Source: G963665215 sp963665215 (GTDB taxonomy: Bacteria; Chloroflexota; Dehalococcoidia; Lucifugimonadales; CAUZJF01). Taken from it: a stretch of 64,000 nucleotides of DNA. Of this stretch, positions 47,021-56,054 are shown piece after piece. Numbering within the stretch: the stretch's first letter is position 1; every line of letters begins with the position of its first letter. Where the stretch lies: the NCBI GenBank assembly GCA_963665215.2, contig CAXXWW010000003.1:186001-250000 (forward strand), read 5' to 3'. Both the position numbers and the translations under genes were made by a program. The notes under the pieces are model-generated. The model was not told the origin of the DNA. It made no database searches and saw only the letters and a list, made by a program, of their open reading frames with translations.

Positions 47021-47222
47021 TAAGAGGGTGTGTGAATACGACCCTCATACCCTTCGACAAGCTCCCCTCGATACGTCCTTCCACGGTGGAAGGACTACTC
47101 GGGGCGAGCGGGCAAATACCGCATATGGTGAGTAGGCCGCAGGCCGTATCGAACCATCGTGGAGAGAGACTGCCTGTCCTGAGCTAAGTCGAAGGGTCGA
47201 ACCATTCTCACACACCCTCTAA
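47021..47222. repeat. MITE-like repeat, copy B
   Basis: About 202 bp, ends TAAGAGGGTGTGTGA and, reversed, TTAGAGGGTGTGTGA (a 14/15-bp inverted repeat). The internal hairpin GTCCTTCCAC/GTGGAAGGAC and the CTTCGAC arms match copy A at 32649-32859, in inverted order. No ORF. It sits 34 bp upstream of the start of one Gfo/Idh gene and downstream of another. Confidence 0.85.
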
Positions 47223-47331
47223 GGCCACTTTAGGTCTCTTATTCGTGGCTGAACCGTGACCTGATTCCCCTTCAGGGCAGGATCTATTCACAAGCTCTCA
47301 GGAAGACATTCAGGGCTATACTCACCACTAC

Positions 47332-48396
47332 CTACACGTGGAACACGTAGAGGTCTCGGTTCTCCATGGGCAGTGGGACCCACTCGCCCCCGCGCCGGTG
47401 GCTCTCCGCGACGGCAAGACATGCCTCGGTGACGTTGTGCGTCACGTCTATGTTGCCCCTCGTTGGGCGCCCGGTCTCGTGGGCGGCGACAAGGTCCTCG
47501 AGGCAGGTCTGCGTCGTCTGATTCTTCTCCGGAATCGCCCCGGCCTGCGCCTCGAACCACTCGCCTCGCCCGCCGTCACCCAGCCTTATCTCCCAGCGGG
47601 CCACTGACTCGGCAGATTTCATCGCGCGGACCATTCCTTTTGTGCCGATGACCTCGAAGTCCCTGGGACCAGCCGGCACCGACCACGCCTCCACACCGTT
47701 GGCGAACTCGATGTGGTAGGACGAGTTGGGGTCCTGGTCCAGCCGGTTGTCGTCGACACTCAGGCTCCTCGGAATCAGCTCACCGCGCACTGCCTTGACG
47801 CCCGGGTCGCCGATCAGGTACGAGACCGTGTCCATGGAGTGGATGTGCATGTGCATTAGAGTGCTCGACTCGGTGTATGCAATGACGTGGGTGGGTTCCC
47901 CAATCTCGCCGCGGTCGATGATGTCCTTTACCGCGGTGAACCGGTCGTCGAACCGCATCAGCACCCCGGTGTTGAGCAGCGTGCCGTTCTTATGGCAGGC
48001 ATCAAGAATCTCGCCCGCCGCGTGCGGAGAGCAGGCCACCGCCTTCTCGACGAAAAGCATCCGCACACCGGCCTCGGCGGACCAGACCGCCATGTCGGCG
48101 TGCATGTCCTGTTTGAAGTCCCTGGACGGCGCTTTCCTAACGGGCTTCTGTATGCCGGTGGCGGTAGTGCACACGGCTACCATGTCCGGCTTCTCCTTCT
48201 CGATCATCTCCTGGTAGTCCTCGTAGACTGCGTTGACACCCCACTTTTCTGTGAACGCCTTGCGCCGCTCCGGGAGTATGTCCGCGCCGGCCACGACCTC
48301 CAGCCGCTGGCTCATCCGAGACGCATTGGCGATGGACATGTCCAGTGTGCTTCCCATGCGCCCCAACCCCACAATGGCGACACGATAGGTGTTCAT
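47332..48396 (-). CDS. Gfo/Idh/MocA family oxidoreductase
   Basis: 354 residues from the ATG at 48396 (AAGGGAG 8 nt upstream). Rossmann motif RVAIVGLGRMGSTLDMSI; MVAVCTTATGIQKPVRKAPSRD is an insertion not usual in the family; GVRMLFVEKAVACS carries EKA where most members have EKP. MHIHSMDTVSYLI is the catalytic His helix. It resembles the neighbouring split gene at 44471-46986 (LGRMGST start, EGE/ESHRRGG end), so the two are paralogues. Promoter module copy 4 lies about 195 nt upstream. Confidence 0.9.
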   Translation of the reverse strand: MNTYRVAIVGLGRMGSTLDMSIANASRMSQRLEVVAGADILPERRKAFTEKWGVNAVYEDYQEMIEKEKPDMVAVCTTATGIQKPVRKAPSRDFKQDMHADMAVWSAEAGVRMLFVEKAVACSPHAAGEILDACHKNGTLLNTGVLMRFDDRFTAVKDIIDRGEIGEPTHVIAYTESSTLMHMHIHSMDTVSYLIGDPGVKAVRGELIPRSLSVDDNRLDQDPNSSYHIEFANGVEAWSVPAGPRDFEVIGTKGMVRAMKSAESVARWEIRLGDGGRGEWFEAQAGAIPEKNQTTQTCLEDLVAAHETGRPTRGNIDVTHNVTEACLAVAESHRRGGEWVPLPMENRDLYVFHV

Positions 48397-48532
48397 GATG
48401 GGCTCCCTTCGCCGGTGCCGGTCTTCGGCATTTTGCGTAACGGCGTCTGACAGTCCGTTGTCAAGGGCGCCGTCAGGCGCTGCCAGCACTTAGGCCAGGA
48501 ACCCGGCTGACGCGCAAAACGACCGGCCCTAA

Positions 48533-48621
48533 CCGACATTTCCCATATCCAACTGGGCGCAGCCAAATAGTGGATGATCGCTGACCACGGTGATGATACA
48601 GACACTTCGGAAGGTTGTCGA
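48533..48621 (-). promoter_or_regulatory. repeated promoter-leader module, copy 4
   Basis: On the minus strand: -35 TCGACA (48621-48616), a 17-nt spacer ACCTTCCGAAGTGTCTG, -10 TATCAT (48598-48593), then the box CAGTTGGATATGGGAAATGTCGG ending at 48533. It faces the Gfo/Idh gene at 48396. Confidence 0.65.
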
Positions 48622-48891
48622 ACACCCTATCGTGCCCAGGAGACCAGCTGTTGGCGTTTAAACTGCTCAGCGAATGGGCGGCGGAATTAACTGACGGAGG
48701 AAGCGCGCCATCGCTATCCGGCGACTCAGCCCAAAGGCGTCGCGTTCTCCACGGCGCACAGCATAGGATGGCTGTTCACTTGACCTCGATTCAGCCGTCG
48801 GCTGGCTTGCCGAGGCCGCCCACCAGGCCGGCGCATGGGTCTACTCACCAGTGGTCGCGCTACTGGCCTTGCCCGGGTCGGGTGCGCCTCA

Positions 48892-49464
48892 TCAACGTCG
48901 ACGCGGTGGGGGGCCTGATAGCCCAACCCCACATGCCCGAGTCGGGTCCTGGAAGAACACTATCAGGCCCCAGTGCTCGAAGTCGATGAGGACCTGACTC
49001 CCACCGCCCCGCAAATCATCCCAGCGGTGCCAGGGGACAGGCATCTCGGACTTGCTGAACTGGTACATGCCTATTAGCCGGTCATCGCCATTGTACATGA
49101 GGAAAAAGGGCTCGCCCTCTCCCGCCGATCCCTTCTGAAAGTAGCGGCCCCTGCCGGGCGAGCAGAATACCGGGTCGGTCCAGCCGTCCGCGACCGCCTC
49201 GGCGGCCGTGAGTGGCAGACTCATGTCCACGGTGATTTGCGACCTAAGTTTCCCAAACTGCTCTACCCGTGGGTGGCCAGTTTCGAAGATGGTGCCGCCA
49301 CTGGTCAAGAACACCCTGTCCCCCACCGACGTGACGGAGGATTCCCCCGCCGAAGCCAATACCACGATTACGGCGACCAATACCACGATTACGGCGAGCA
49401 GGACTCCCGAGACCACGTACCCCGAAGCCAACCGGACCCACCGATTTTGCGCCAGAGCAGCCAT
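48892..49464 (-). CDS. membrane-anchored hypothetical protein (intact paralogue)
   Basis: 190 residues. The N-terminal MAALAQNRWVRLASGYVVSG precedes a hydrophobic VLLAVIVVLVAVIVVLASA stretch that contains an in-frame ~21-bp duplication (VIVVL-VA-VIVVL). This is a signal anchor with the domain outside the membrane. The domain repeats the one at 10219-10817: SVGDRVFLTSGGTI, SLPLTAAEAVADGWTDPVFCSPGRG, EGEPFFLMYNGDDRLIGMYQF, FEHWGLIVFFQDPTRACG. Two Cys could form a disulfide. No known family. CTGGAGGTGGGGC precedes the ATG and TATAATCAGG (49505-49496, minus) is the likely -10. Confidence 0.75.
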   Translation of the reverse strand: MAALAQNRWVRLASGYVVSGVLLAVIVVLVAVIVVLASAGESSVTSVGDRVFLTSGGTIFETGHPRVEQFGKLRSQITVDMSLPLTAAEAVADGWTDPVFCSPGRGRYFQKGSAGEGEPFFLMYNGDDRLIGMYQFSKSEMPVPWHRWDDLRGGGSQVLIDFEHWGLIVFFQDPTRACGVGLSGPPPRRR

Positions 49465-49505
49465 GCCCCACCTCCAGTGATTAAAGTCTGCCGCACCTGA
49501 TTATA

Positions 49506-49823
49506 CCGAACATCCTCCACGAGGTCGAATGCCGGCTAGGCCCACCTTCCGTGGTATCCTTTGGGCCGGGAGCTAACGAGTTAACGAGGCACAATCCCGC
49601 CATTTCCCTCCGTGTATCCAATAAATCAGTCGCAGCCGGTCTATTCAGATTTGATTCGCCGGGTGCGCGATGCCTCTGATGACGAAGCTACCGAGATGGT
49701 GATCGCTAAATAGAGACAGCGGTACCGTGAGCAGATTAACCCGACTTCTTTGGCAACGCATGGGATTACTGCGTGTTGTCATGTTGCTCGCCCCTCCTGA
49801 GCGCCCCTCTGGGGGCAGTATGG
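49506..49823. other. intergenic region, nothing recognised
   Basis: About 320 bp between the promoter of the anchored protein and the end of the TPR gene. No ORF or repeat that I can support. Confidence 0.45.
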
Positions 49824-50345
49824 CTACGGGCCTCCTATTCCAAGTTCCTTGGCCTTCGCGAGGTCCAGTTCTGCTTCAATTGACTTACCGATGACCCCGT
49901 AAACCCCACCCCTGTTGTAGTAGGCCTCGGCGTATTGGGGGTTGAGGCGGATGGCCTCGTCGAAGTCCTCAATCGCACGTTCGAACTGGCCCAGCTTGCG
50001 GTACGCAACACCCCTGCTGTAGTAGGCATCGGCCTGTGGGTTGAGCCTGATGGCATCATTGAAGTCCTGTATAGCAAGCTGGTACAGATCAAGACCTCCG
50101 CGCACCTGCTCGGACCGGTCAAGACTGTAGTAAGCAACGCCCCTGTTGTAGTAGGCGATGGCGTCCCGCGGATCTAACCCGATGGCCTCGTCGAATGCGT
50201 CAATGGCCTTCCTGTAATCACCTTGCTCAAGATAGGTCATGCCTCGGTCAGTGGGATTCACGTCCTCAGAGCAAGCTGCGGTGACCGCGACGAGCAGCAC
50301 GCATCCCAGTGCTAGTACTGCCTTGTGTCTCATCCCACCGCGCAT
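49824..50345 (-). CDS. TPR-repeat lipoprotein
   Basis: 173 residues (start 50345; an ATG four codons on is an alternative). Lipoprotein signal: HKAVLALGCVLLVAVTAAC, lipobox TAAC. Then four TPR units: GMTYLEQGDYRKAIDAFDEAIGLDP, YYNRGVAYYSL..., YYSRGVAYRKLGQFERAIEDFDEAIRLNP and YYNRGGVYGVIGKSIEAELDLAKA. It would be anchored on the outer face of the cytoplasmic membrane and mediate protein contacts. No operon partner is obvious. Confidence 0.88.
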   Translation of the reverse strand: MRGGMRHKAVLALGCVLLVAVTAACSEDVNPTDRGMTYLEQGDYRKAIDAFDEAIGLDPRDAIAYYNRGVAYYSLDRSEQVRGGLDLYQLAIQDFNDAIRLNPQADAYYSRGVAYRKLGQFERAIEDFDEAIRLNPQYAEAYYNRGGVYGVIGKSIEAELDLAKAKELGIGGP

Positions 50346-50606
50346 GAGCGTGCCTCCGGACCAATATAGGCTGGCCTACAATGACCCTGACAATATCCAA
50401 TCCTGCTCGCCTAACCCGGAATAGATGTCGGCCAGATTGTCCTCAATTGTAGTATCATCAGCCCAAATCGCAAGCCTTGGTCAGGGGATACTATACTATG
50501 CGGTCAGACTAGCAGGTCGGAAATCGACGTAGGGGCGCCCGAGCAAGTTCCCGGGCTCCACGGAGTCGGGCAGGAACAAGAGGCATCGCCTTGAGGAGCC
50601 GACCGC

Positions 50607-51578
50607 ATGAGCAAGATGATGCGGCTAGAAAAGCTAGAGGGCGTCGGGAACGTCCAGATGGTCGAGGTGGATGTCCCCGAACCGAAGCCCGAAGAGGTAC
50701 TGGTGAAGGTGAAACGCGGCCTTGTCAGCCGCGGTTCCGAGCTGTTCGGCAGGTACGTCGTCGAGCATGAGCGGCCACCCCAGGTCATGGGCTATTCGGA
50801 CGCGGGCGACGTGGTCGAGGTCGGGGACGAGGTCAATGATGCGGCGGTCGGCCAGCCGATGGCCATGACGTCGCCACACGCCGAATACGTGGCCGGCCGC
50901 CTGGGTGAGGGCGGCGTCGCCTTTCCCATGCCCGACGGCATGAGCTACGACGTTGCCACGTTCCTGCCCCTGGTCAGCGGTGCCGCGGCGTGGACTCTCA
51001 TCCCGCCTGTCGAGCATGGCGATACAGTGGTCGTCACGGGCCAGGGACTCGTGGGTAACCTGTGTGCACAGGCGGTCCGGGGAAGGCAGCCGGGCCGGGT
51101 GATCACTGTAGACGCTCTCGACCTGCGCTGTCGAATTTCCAGGGAGTGTGGCGCCGACGAGGTCGTAAACGTTTCCGAGACCGACTCCGTGCAGGCGGTC
51201 CTGGACCTTACTGGTGGAAAGGGCGCCGACGTGGTCTTCGAGTGCGTCGGAGGCGCCGGCGGCGGCAAAAGCTTCGAGCAGGCCATGCGCATGGTCAGGA
51301 GAGACGGCGTCGTCCACCTCATCGGCCTATTTCAGGGGCATTCATATCGGCTCGAGTCTAGCGTGGCAATGAATAAGATGATCATCGGCGGCTACTTCAG
51401 GTCTATCTCCAGACTCAAGCGCTTCGAGCTAGCCGCCGAGATGCTCATGGACGGCCGGATCAACGTCGCGCCGCTCATAACTCACCGGCTCCCAGGGCGC
51501 GAGTCAGACCAGGCGTACCACCTGCTTTACAGCAGCCCTGACGAGGCCTTGGGCGTCGTCCTGGAATGGGACCGCTGA
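50607..51578 (+). CDS. zinc-binding-type (MDR) alcohol dehydrogenase family protein
   Basis: 323 residues; TGAGGAG lies 10 nt before the ATG. MDR fold: GroES-like N-terminus (VPEPKPEEVLVKVKRGLVSRGSELF), PLVSGAAAWTLIPPVEHGDTVVVTGQGLVGNLCAQAV with the GxGxxG-type NAD(P) loop, and GGKGADVVFECVGGAGGGKSFEQAMRMVRRDGVVHLIG. The usual C-G-T-D zinc site is replaced (VSRGSE), so a zinc-free reductase/dehydrogenase is likely. It lies 73 bp upstream of the acyl-CoA mutase gene, possibly the same operon. Confidence 0.88.
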   Translation: MSKMMRLEKLEGVGNVQMVEVDVPEPKPEEVLVKVKRGLVSRGSELFGRYVVEHERPPQVMGYSDAGDVVEVGDEVNDAAVGQPMAMTSPHAEYVAGRLGEGGVAFPMPDGMSYDVATFLPLVSGAAAWTLIPPVEHGDTVVVTGQGLVGNLCAQAVRGRQPGRVITVDALDLRCRISRECGADEVVNVSETDSVQAVLDLTGGKGADVVFECVGGAGGGKSFEQAMRMVRRDGVVHLIGLFQGHSYRLESSVAMNKMIIGGYFRSISRLKRFELAAEMLMDGRINVAPLITHRLPGRESDQAYHLLYSSPDEALGVVLEWDR

Positions 51579-51650
51579 ACCATGGCAAAGATGATGCGGC
51601 TGGTCAAACGGCAATAGACAGGGTGGCTCTTGAGTGTCCGAGGGTAGCTT

Positions 51651-53759
51651 ATGCCCCAAGAAAATGGATTCCTACGACTCGAAGACCTGCTGGCCCCGGC
51701 GCTGGCAGGCCTGCCCGATGATGCTCGGTCGTCGTTTTCCAAGCTGCTGCGCGACCACTATGGAGAGCGCATAGGCGACCCTGGCGAGTTCCCTTTCACC
51801 CGCGGTATACACGCCACGATGTACCGAGGCAGAAAGCCGACAATCCGGCAGTTTGCGGGCCACGGCCTCGCGACCGACACGAACGAACGCTTCAAGACCG
51901 TCTTGAAGCTCGGCGGGACCGGGCTTTCCACTGCCTTCGACCTACCCACCCTCATGGGGCGCGACTCCGACGACCCCATCAGCGAGGGCCAAGTGGGCTG
52001 GGGCGGCGCGGCGGTTGACACGCTGGCGGACATGGAGGACCTGTTCGCCGGCATCCCAATCGAAGAGATCACGGTGTCCATGACCATCAACGGGCCTGCG
52101 GCTATCGTGCTCGCGATGTACTTCGCGATGGCCCAGAAGCGTGGCATCCCTCTCGCCCGGCTGGGCGGCACGACGCAGAACGACATCCTCAAGGAGTATA
52201 TAGCCCAGAAGGAGTGGTTGTTCCCCGTGGACAAGGGCGTCGACCTGGTCGTGGACACGATGGAGTTCTGCGCCCAACACGCGCCCAGGTGGCACCCGGT
52301 GTCCATCAGCGGCTACCACATCCGAGAAGCGGGAGCTACCGCGGTCCAGGAGCTGGCCTATACCCTCGCCGACGGCGCCTGGTACGTTCGGAAAGCCATC
52401 GAGCGGGGCATGGACGTGCGCGACTTCGCCCCACGTCTATCCTTCTTCTTCGACGTCCACAACGACTTGTTCGAAGAGATCGCCAAGCTCCGCGCCGCCC
52501 GACGTTTGTGGGCGAGAATCATGCGCGACGAGTTCGGTGTAAAGGACCCCAGGTCCCAGTCGTGCCGCATCCACGCCCAGACGGCGGGCGTCACGCTTAC
52601 GCGCGAGGAGCCCATGAACAACATCGCCAGGGTAGCCTTGCAGGCCTTGGCGGCGATGCTGGGGGGCGCCCAGAGCATCCACACCAACTCCTACGACGAG
52701 GTGTTCTCCACGCCGACCGAGAACGCGCTGAAGGTGGCCCTCCGCACTCAGCAGATTCTCCAGGAGGAGTCGGAGATCACCCAGTGGGTCGACCCGCTGG
52801 GCGGTTCCTGGCTGGTCGAAGAGCTGACCGACAGGCTGGAGCGGGAGGCGAGGCAGGAGATCGATGCCATAGGCCACCTGGGCGGCATGGAGGCCGCCAT
52901 CGAGCTCTACTATCCTCAGCGCGCTATCCACGCCAGCGCCGTGAAGGACCAGAGGGCCGTCGAGTCGGGCGACCGCAACATCGTGGGAATGAACGTCCAT
53001 CGTGACCCGGACGGCGAAGCCCTGGACGTCGAACCGTTCATGGAGGAGCTGAAGACCCGCCGAGGGTTCGAGGAGCGGCAGATAGAGAGACTAAGCCAGG
53101 TAAAGCAGGCGCGTTCGGCCGGTGGAGTTGAAAGGGCATTGGATGACCTGAGACTGACCGCCCAGTCCGGCGAGAACCTGATGCCGGCGCTGATCGCCGC
53201 TGTATCAACCTACGCCACGATGGGGGAGATCTCGGAAACCCTGAAGGGGGTCTGGGGCGAGTACCAGGAGCTCGACGTCACCTCACCGGGGCTGTCGACT
53301 CAGGAGCTAAAGGAGGTTACGGACGGCAGACACTTCTCCGGGCCGGTCCGATTCCTGCTGGCCAAGGGGGGCCTGGACGGGCACACACGGGGCATGTGGA
53401 TACTTGCGGACCTCCTACGGTCCATGGGCGCCGAGGTGGTCTACGCCGGGCTGCATTGCTCCATGAAGGAGGTCGCCAAGGCCGCCGTCGAGGAAGACGT
53501 GGACGCCATCGGCCTCAGCTCCCACATCGGCTCTCCCACGGTCTTCTACACCAGGCTGAAGGAGGAGCTAAAGACATACGGGAGGGAGGACATTCTCATC
53601 ACCGGTGGGGGCATCATGCTGCCAGACGACCAGCGTTTTCTGGAGGAGGAGCTGGGAGTGGGTCCCCTGTTCCCACCGGATACGGCGCTGCGCGAGGTCG
53701 TCGAGAGTCTCATGGAAGAGCTGCCGGCCCGAAGCAGCGCCGGCTCCGCTGTAGGATGA
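51651..53759 (+). CDS. adenosylcobalamin-dependent acyl-CoA mutase (isobutyryl-CoA mutase-like)
   Basis: 702 residues: a TIM-barrel mutase domain (~45-540) fused to a B12-binding domain (~562-695) with D-G-H-x-x-G (GGLDGHTRG), GLSSHIGS and ITGGGI. The substrate-pocket stretch IHATMYRGRKPTIRQFAGHG has F68 at the place of Tyr89 in methylmalonyl-CoA mutase, and QNDILKEYIAQKEWLFP has Q186 at the place of Arg207. Those two changes are the known marks of isobutyryl-CoA mutase, which handles acyl chains without a free carboxylate. The usual Trp of RPWT/RTWT is Pro here and Tyr75 is His54, so the substrate may be new. Single chain, unlike two-subunit IcmA/IcmB. Its stop overlaps the MeaB-like gene. 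Confidence 0.9.
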   Translation: MPQENGFLRLEDLLAPALAGLPDDARSSFSKLLRDHYGERIGDPGEFPFTRGIHATMYRGRKPTIRQFAGHGLATDTNERFKTVLKLGGTGLSTAFDLPTLMGRDSDDPISEGQVGWGGAAVDTLADMEDLFAGIPIEEITVSMTINGPAAIVLAMYFAMAQKRGIPLARLGGTTQNDILKEYIAQKEWLFPVDKGVDLVVDTMEFCAQHAPRWHPVSISGYHIREAGATAVQELAYTLADGAWYVRKAIERGMDVRDFAPRLSFFFDVHNDLFEEIAKLRAARRLWARIMRDEFGVKDPRSQSCRIHAQTAGVTLTREEPMNNIARVALQALAAMLGGAQSIHTNSYDEVFSTPTENALKVALRTQQILQEESEITQWVDPLGGSWLVEELTDRLEREARQEIDAIGHLGGMEAAIELYYPQRAIHASAVKDQRAVESGDRNIVGMNVHRDPDGEALDVEPFMEELKTRRGFEERQIERLSQVKQARSAGGVERALDDLRLTAQSGENLMPALIAAVSTYATMGEISETLKGVWGEYQELDVTSPGLSTQELKEVTDGRHFSGPVRFLLAKGGLDGHTRGMWILADLLRSMGAEVVYAGLHCSMKEVAKAAVEEDVDAIGLSSHIGSPTVFYTRLKEELKTYGREDILITGGGIMLPDDQRFLEEELGVGPLFPPDTALREVVESLMEELPARSSAGSAVG

Positions 53760-54508
53760 GCGACGTGGATGTGATCTCCGGTGCCGACCGGGGCCGTCTG
53801 GCCCGTCTGATTACCCGTCTCCAGGACGAGCCCGAGCGAGCGGAGGAAACTCTCGCCTCGGAGGGGCTTATCCAGGATGCCGCTGTAGGCCACACCGTCG
53901 GGATCAGCGGCGCCGCGGGCGTGGGAAAGAGTACGCTCATCAGCCGCATGCTGCTTGTGCTGCGCGAGGAGAACCTACGTGTGGTCGTGCTGGCGATCGA
54001 CCCGACCTCCGAGCGCTCGCGGGGCGCCCTTCTGGGAGACCGCATCCGTATGCGCGAATCCTACCGTGACGAGGGCGTGTTTATCCGCAGCCTGGCGACC
54101 AGAGGCGCGCCGGAGGCGCTTACCGTAGCCCTTCCTGCCATCATCCGGGTGTGCTCATCTGCTTGTGACCTGGTGATCGTCGAGACCGCCGGCGCCGGGC
54201 AGGTTGACGTTGGCATCGACAGGCACGTGGACACCTTGGTCACCGTGGTCGCCCCGCTTGGGGACGCGATAACCCTGATGAAGTCGGGCCAGACCGAGCA
54301 CGCCCACGTGGTCGCTGTCAACGTGAGACGAGGCCTGGAGGGAAACGACCGCTTCGTCCAGCAGGCGCGGGTCATCCTGGGCGGAGACTCGCTTGAAGAT
54401 GGGTGGAAGCGCAAGGTCTTCGCCCTCGACGCCAAACACCGCGAGGGTATCGAGCCCTTCGTCCGCGATGGTATCCTAGCCCACCGGGAGGCCCTCAACG
54501 GTGGGTAA
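53756..54508 (+). CDS. MeaB/ArgK-like G-protein chaperone
   Basis: 250 residues; ATG overlaps the mutase stop (ATGA). Walker A GAAGVGKST (52-60), VVVLAIDPTSERSRGALLGDRIRM with the family's SxxTGGAxLGDR-like motif, and LVIVETAGAGQVDVGIDRHVDTLVTVV (G3 region). The G4 motif that reads guanine, normally NKxD, is NVRR (189-192). MeaB proteins load and protect the cobalamin mutase using GTP. This one is also shorter than the usual ~320-340 residues, lacking most of the C-terminal dimerisation arm. It may use another nucleotide or work without hydrolysis. Confidence 0.85.
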   Translation: MSDVDVISGADRGRLARLITRLQDEPERAEETLASEGLIQDAAVGHTVGISGAAGVGKSTLISRMLLVLREENLRVVVLAIDPTSERSRGALLGDRIRMRESYRDEGVFIRSLATRGAPEALTVALPAIIRVCSSACDLVIVETAGAGQVDVGIDRHVDTLVTVVAPLGDAITLMKSGQTEHAHVVAVNVRRGLEGNDRFVQQARVILGGDSLEDGWKRKVFALDAKHREGIEPFVRDGILAHREALNGG

Positions 54509-54579
54509 GGTCTTCGCGTTCTCACCTGACGGACGAAGTCCCTCACCCCAGATTCCCTGTCATCCTTCAAAGGAAGGGC

Positions 54580-55949
54580 GAGGTTACGTCAATAGGTGTG
54601 TAAACGACATCAGGCGGCGACCTTCTCAGCCGTTGATTCAATGGCGATTCCATCCGCATACTGTGCACCGAGATAGACGTCTTCGATCAACTCAGGGGCC
54701 TTCAGACGCCTGAAGCGCTGTTCGGCGACCATCAACATTTTCCAGATCACCGCTATCGCCCGATCGACCCTCTTGTAGCGCTTGGCGGCATCGGTCCGAA
54801 GCCTGAGGGCCGCGAAGGGTGATTCTACCGGGTTCGTCGTGCGAAGGTGCCCCCAGTGCTCCTTTGGGAAGTCATAGAAGGTGACCATGCGGTCTCCCAG
54901 TCCCGCTCCAAGGCCTCTGAGGCCGCCTCGTAGGAATGGTCGCCGCACCACCTGGTGAACACCGTCCTGAGCCGCTCAGCCTCTGTCCGAGTCGGCGCGT
55001 AGGGGATAGTACGCAGCATGAGCTTGGCCTGGTCCTGTTGTCGCTTTGGAAGCTTGGCGAGCACGTTTACGATCTTGTGGTTCCAGCAGCGTTGCTCTGC
55101 CGCCTGCGGATAGACGTTGCGCAGAGCTCCCCAGATGCCCAGGTGTCCGTCTCCAACCACCAGCCTCGGGCAGCTCAAGCCCCGGCGCTTGATGTCCCTG
55201 AGCACCTCGGACCAGTTCTCTGTGGACTCCCTGTATCCGGGAACAGCGCTCACCACCACCTTGCTCCCGTCGCTCAGGGCCGCCATCACCACCAGTACCG
55301 CCGCCTTCTCCTTCTCAAGACCAGCCTTGACGTAGACTCCATCCACCCACATGTAGACCACTTCCAGGTCATCGAGGGGCCGGCTGCGCCATTGGGCAAG
55401 CTCATCGTTCCACTTATCCTTCAACCGGGCCACCGTGCTCGCCGATACCGGTGCGTCCTCTCCCAGCAGCCCCCGCAAAGCCAGATCGAAGTCGCCTTCG
55501 GATAGACCGTGCAGGTACAGCTCGGGGATCAACTCAGCAACCTTCCTGGTCCTGTTGACGAACAGCGGCAGCAGCCGGCTCTCGAACTGCTCCTCGGTAT
55601 CGCGGACTCGCGGCCGCCTCAGCTGTATCGTTCCCGAACTCAGCGTAAGCCTCCGGGCTCTGCCGTATCCGTTCCGATAGCCGGTATCTGAGTCCGAGTC
55701 GGATCTGAGCGCCGACTTCGCCCTTCCCAGAAACGCCGTCACCTCCTCCTCCAGCAACTCCTGGATCAGCCTCTGGACCTGGCTTCGCACCCAATCCTCC
55801 AACTGCTCCCACTCCGGCCTTGACTCCGACCTACTCTCAGTGCTTTCCTTCCTCATGGGCGGTCTATCTCCTCTCTTGGGCCTCGAGCCCGTGTTGTTCA
55901 GAGAGAGGGTACACCGCCTGACTGTTTACACACTTTTTGAAGATACCTC
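54580..55949 (-). mobile_element. IS256-family insertion sequence, copy D
   Basis: 1370 bp, two bases longer than the others owing to an insertion inside the transposase gene. Perfect 8-bp duplication GGAAGGGC at 54572-54579 and 55950-55957. It lies between the MeaB-like gene and the acyl-CoA ligase gene, in intergenic DNA. Confidence 0.96.
54610..55856 (-). pseudogene. IS256-family transposase, copy D, frameshifted
   Basis: Same gene as copies A-C, broken by an extra TC near 54893-54896 (GGTCTCCCAG versus GGTCCCAG). The first frame runs 343 residues and keeps D172 and D236; the catalytic Glu344 lies in the second frame. This copy should be inactive in itself but could be moved by the others. 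Confidence 0.93.
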
Positions 55950-56054
55950 GGAAGGGCTCCTCGGAATGACATCGGAGGGCACTATCTCACTGTCACCTGG
56001 AGCGAGGAGCTGGGGCGGGTCGGCCCTGTCCCCTCTGAAATGTCGCACCAAGGC

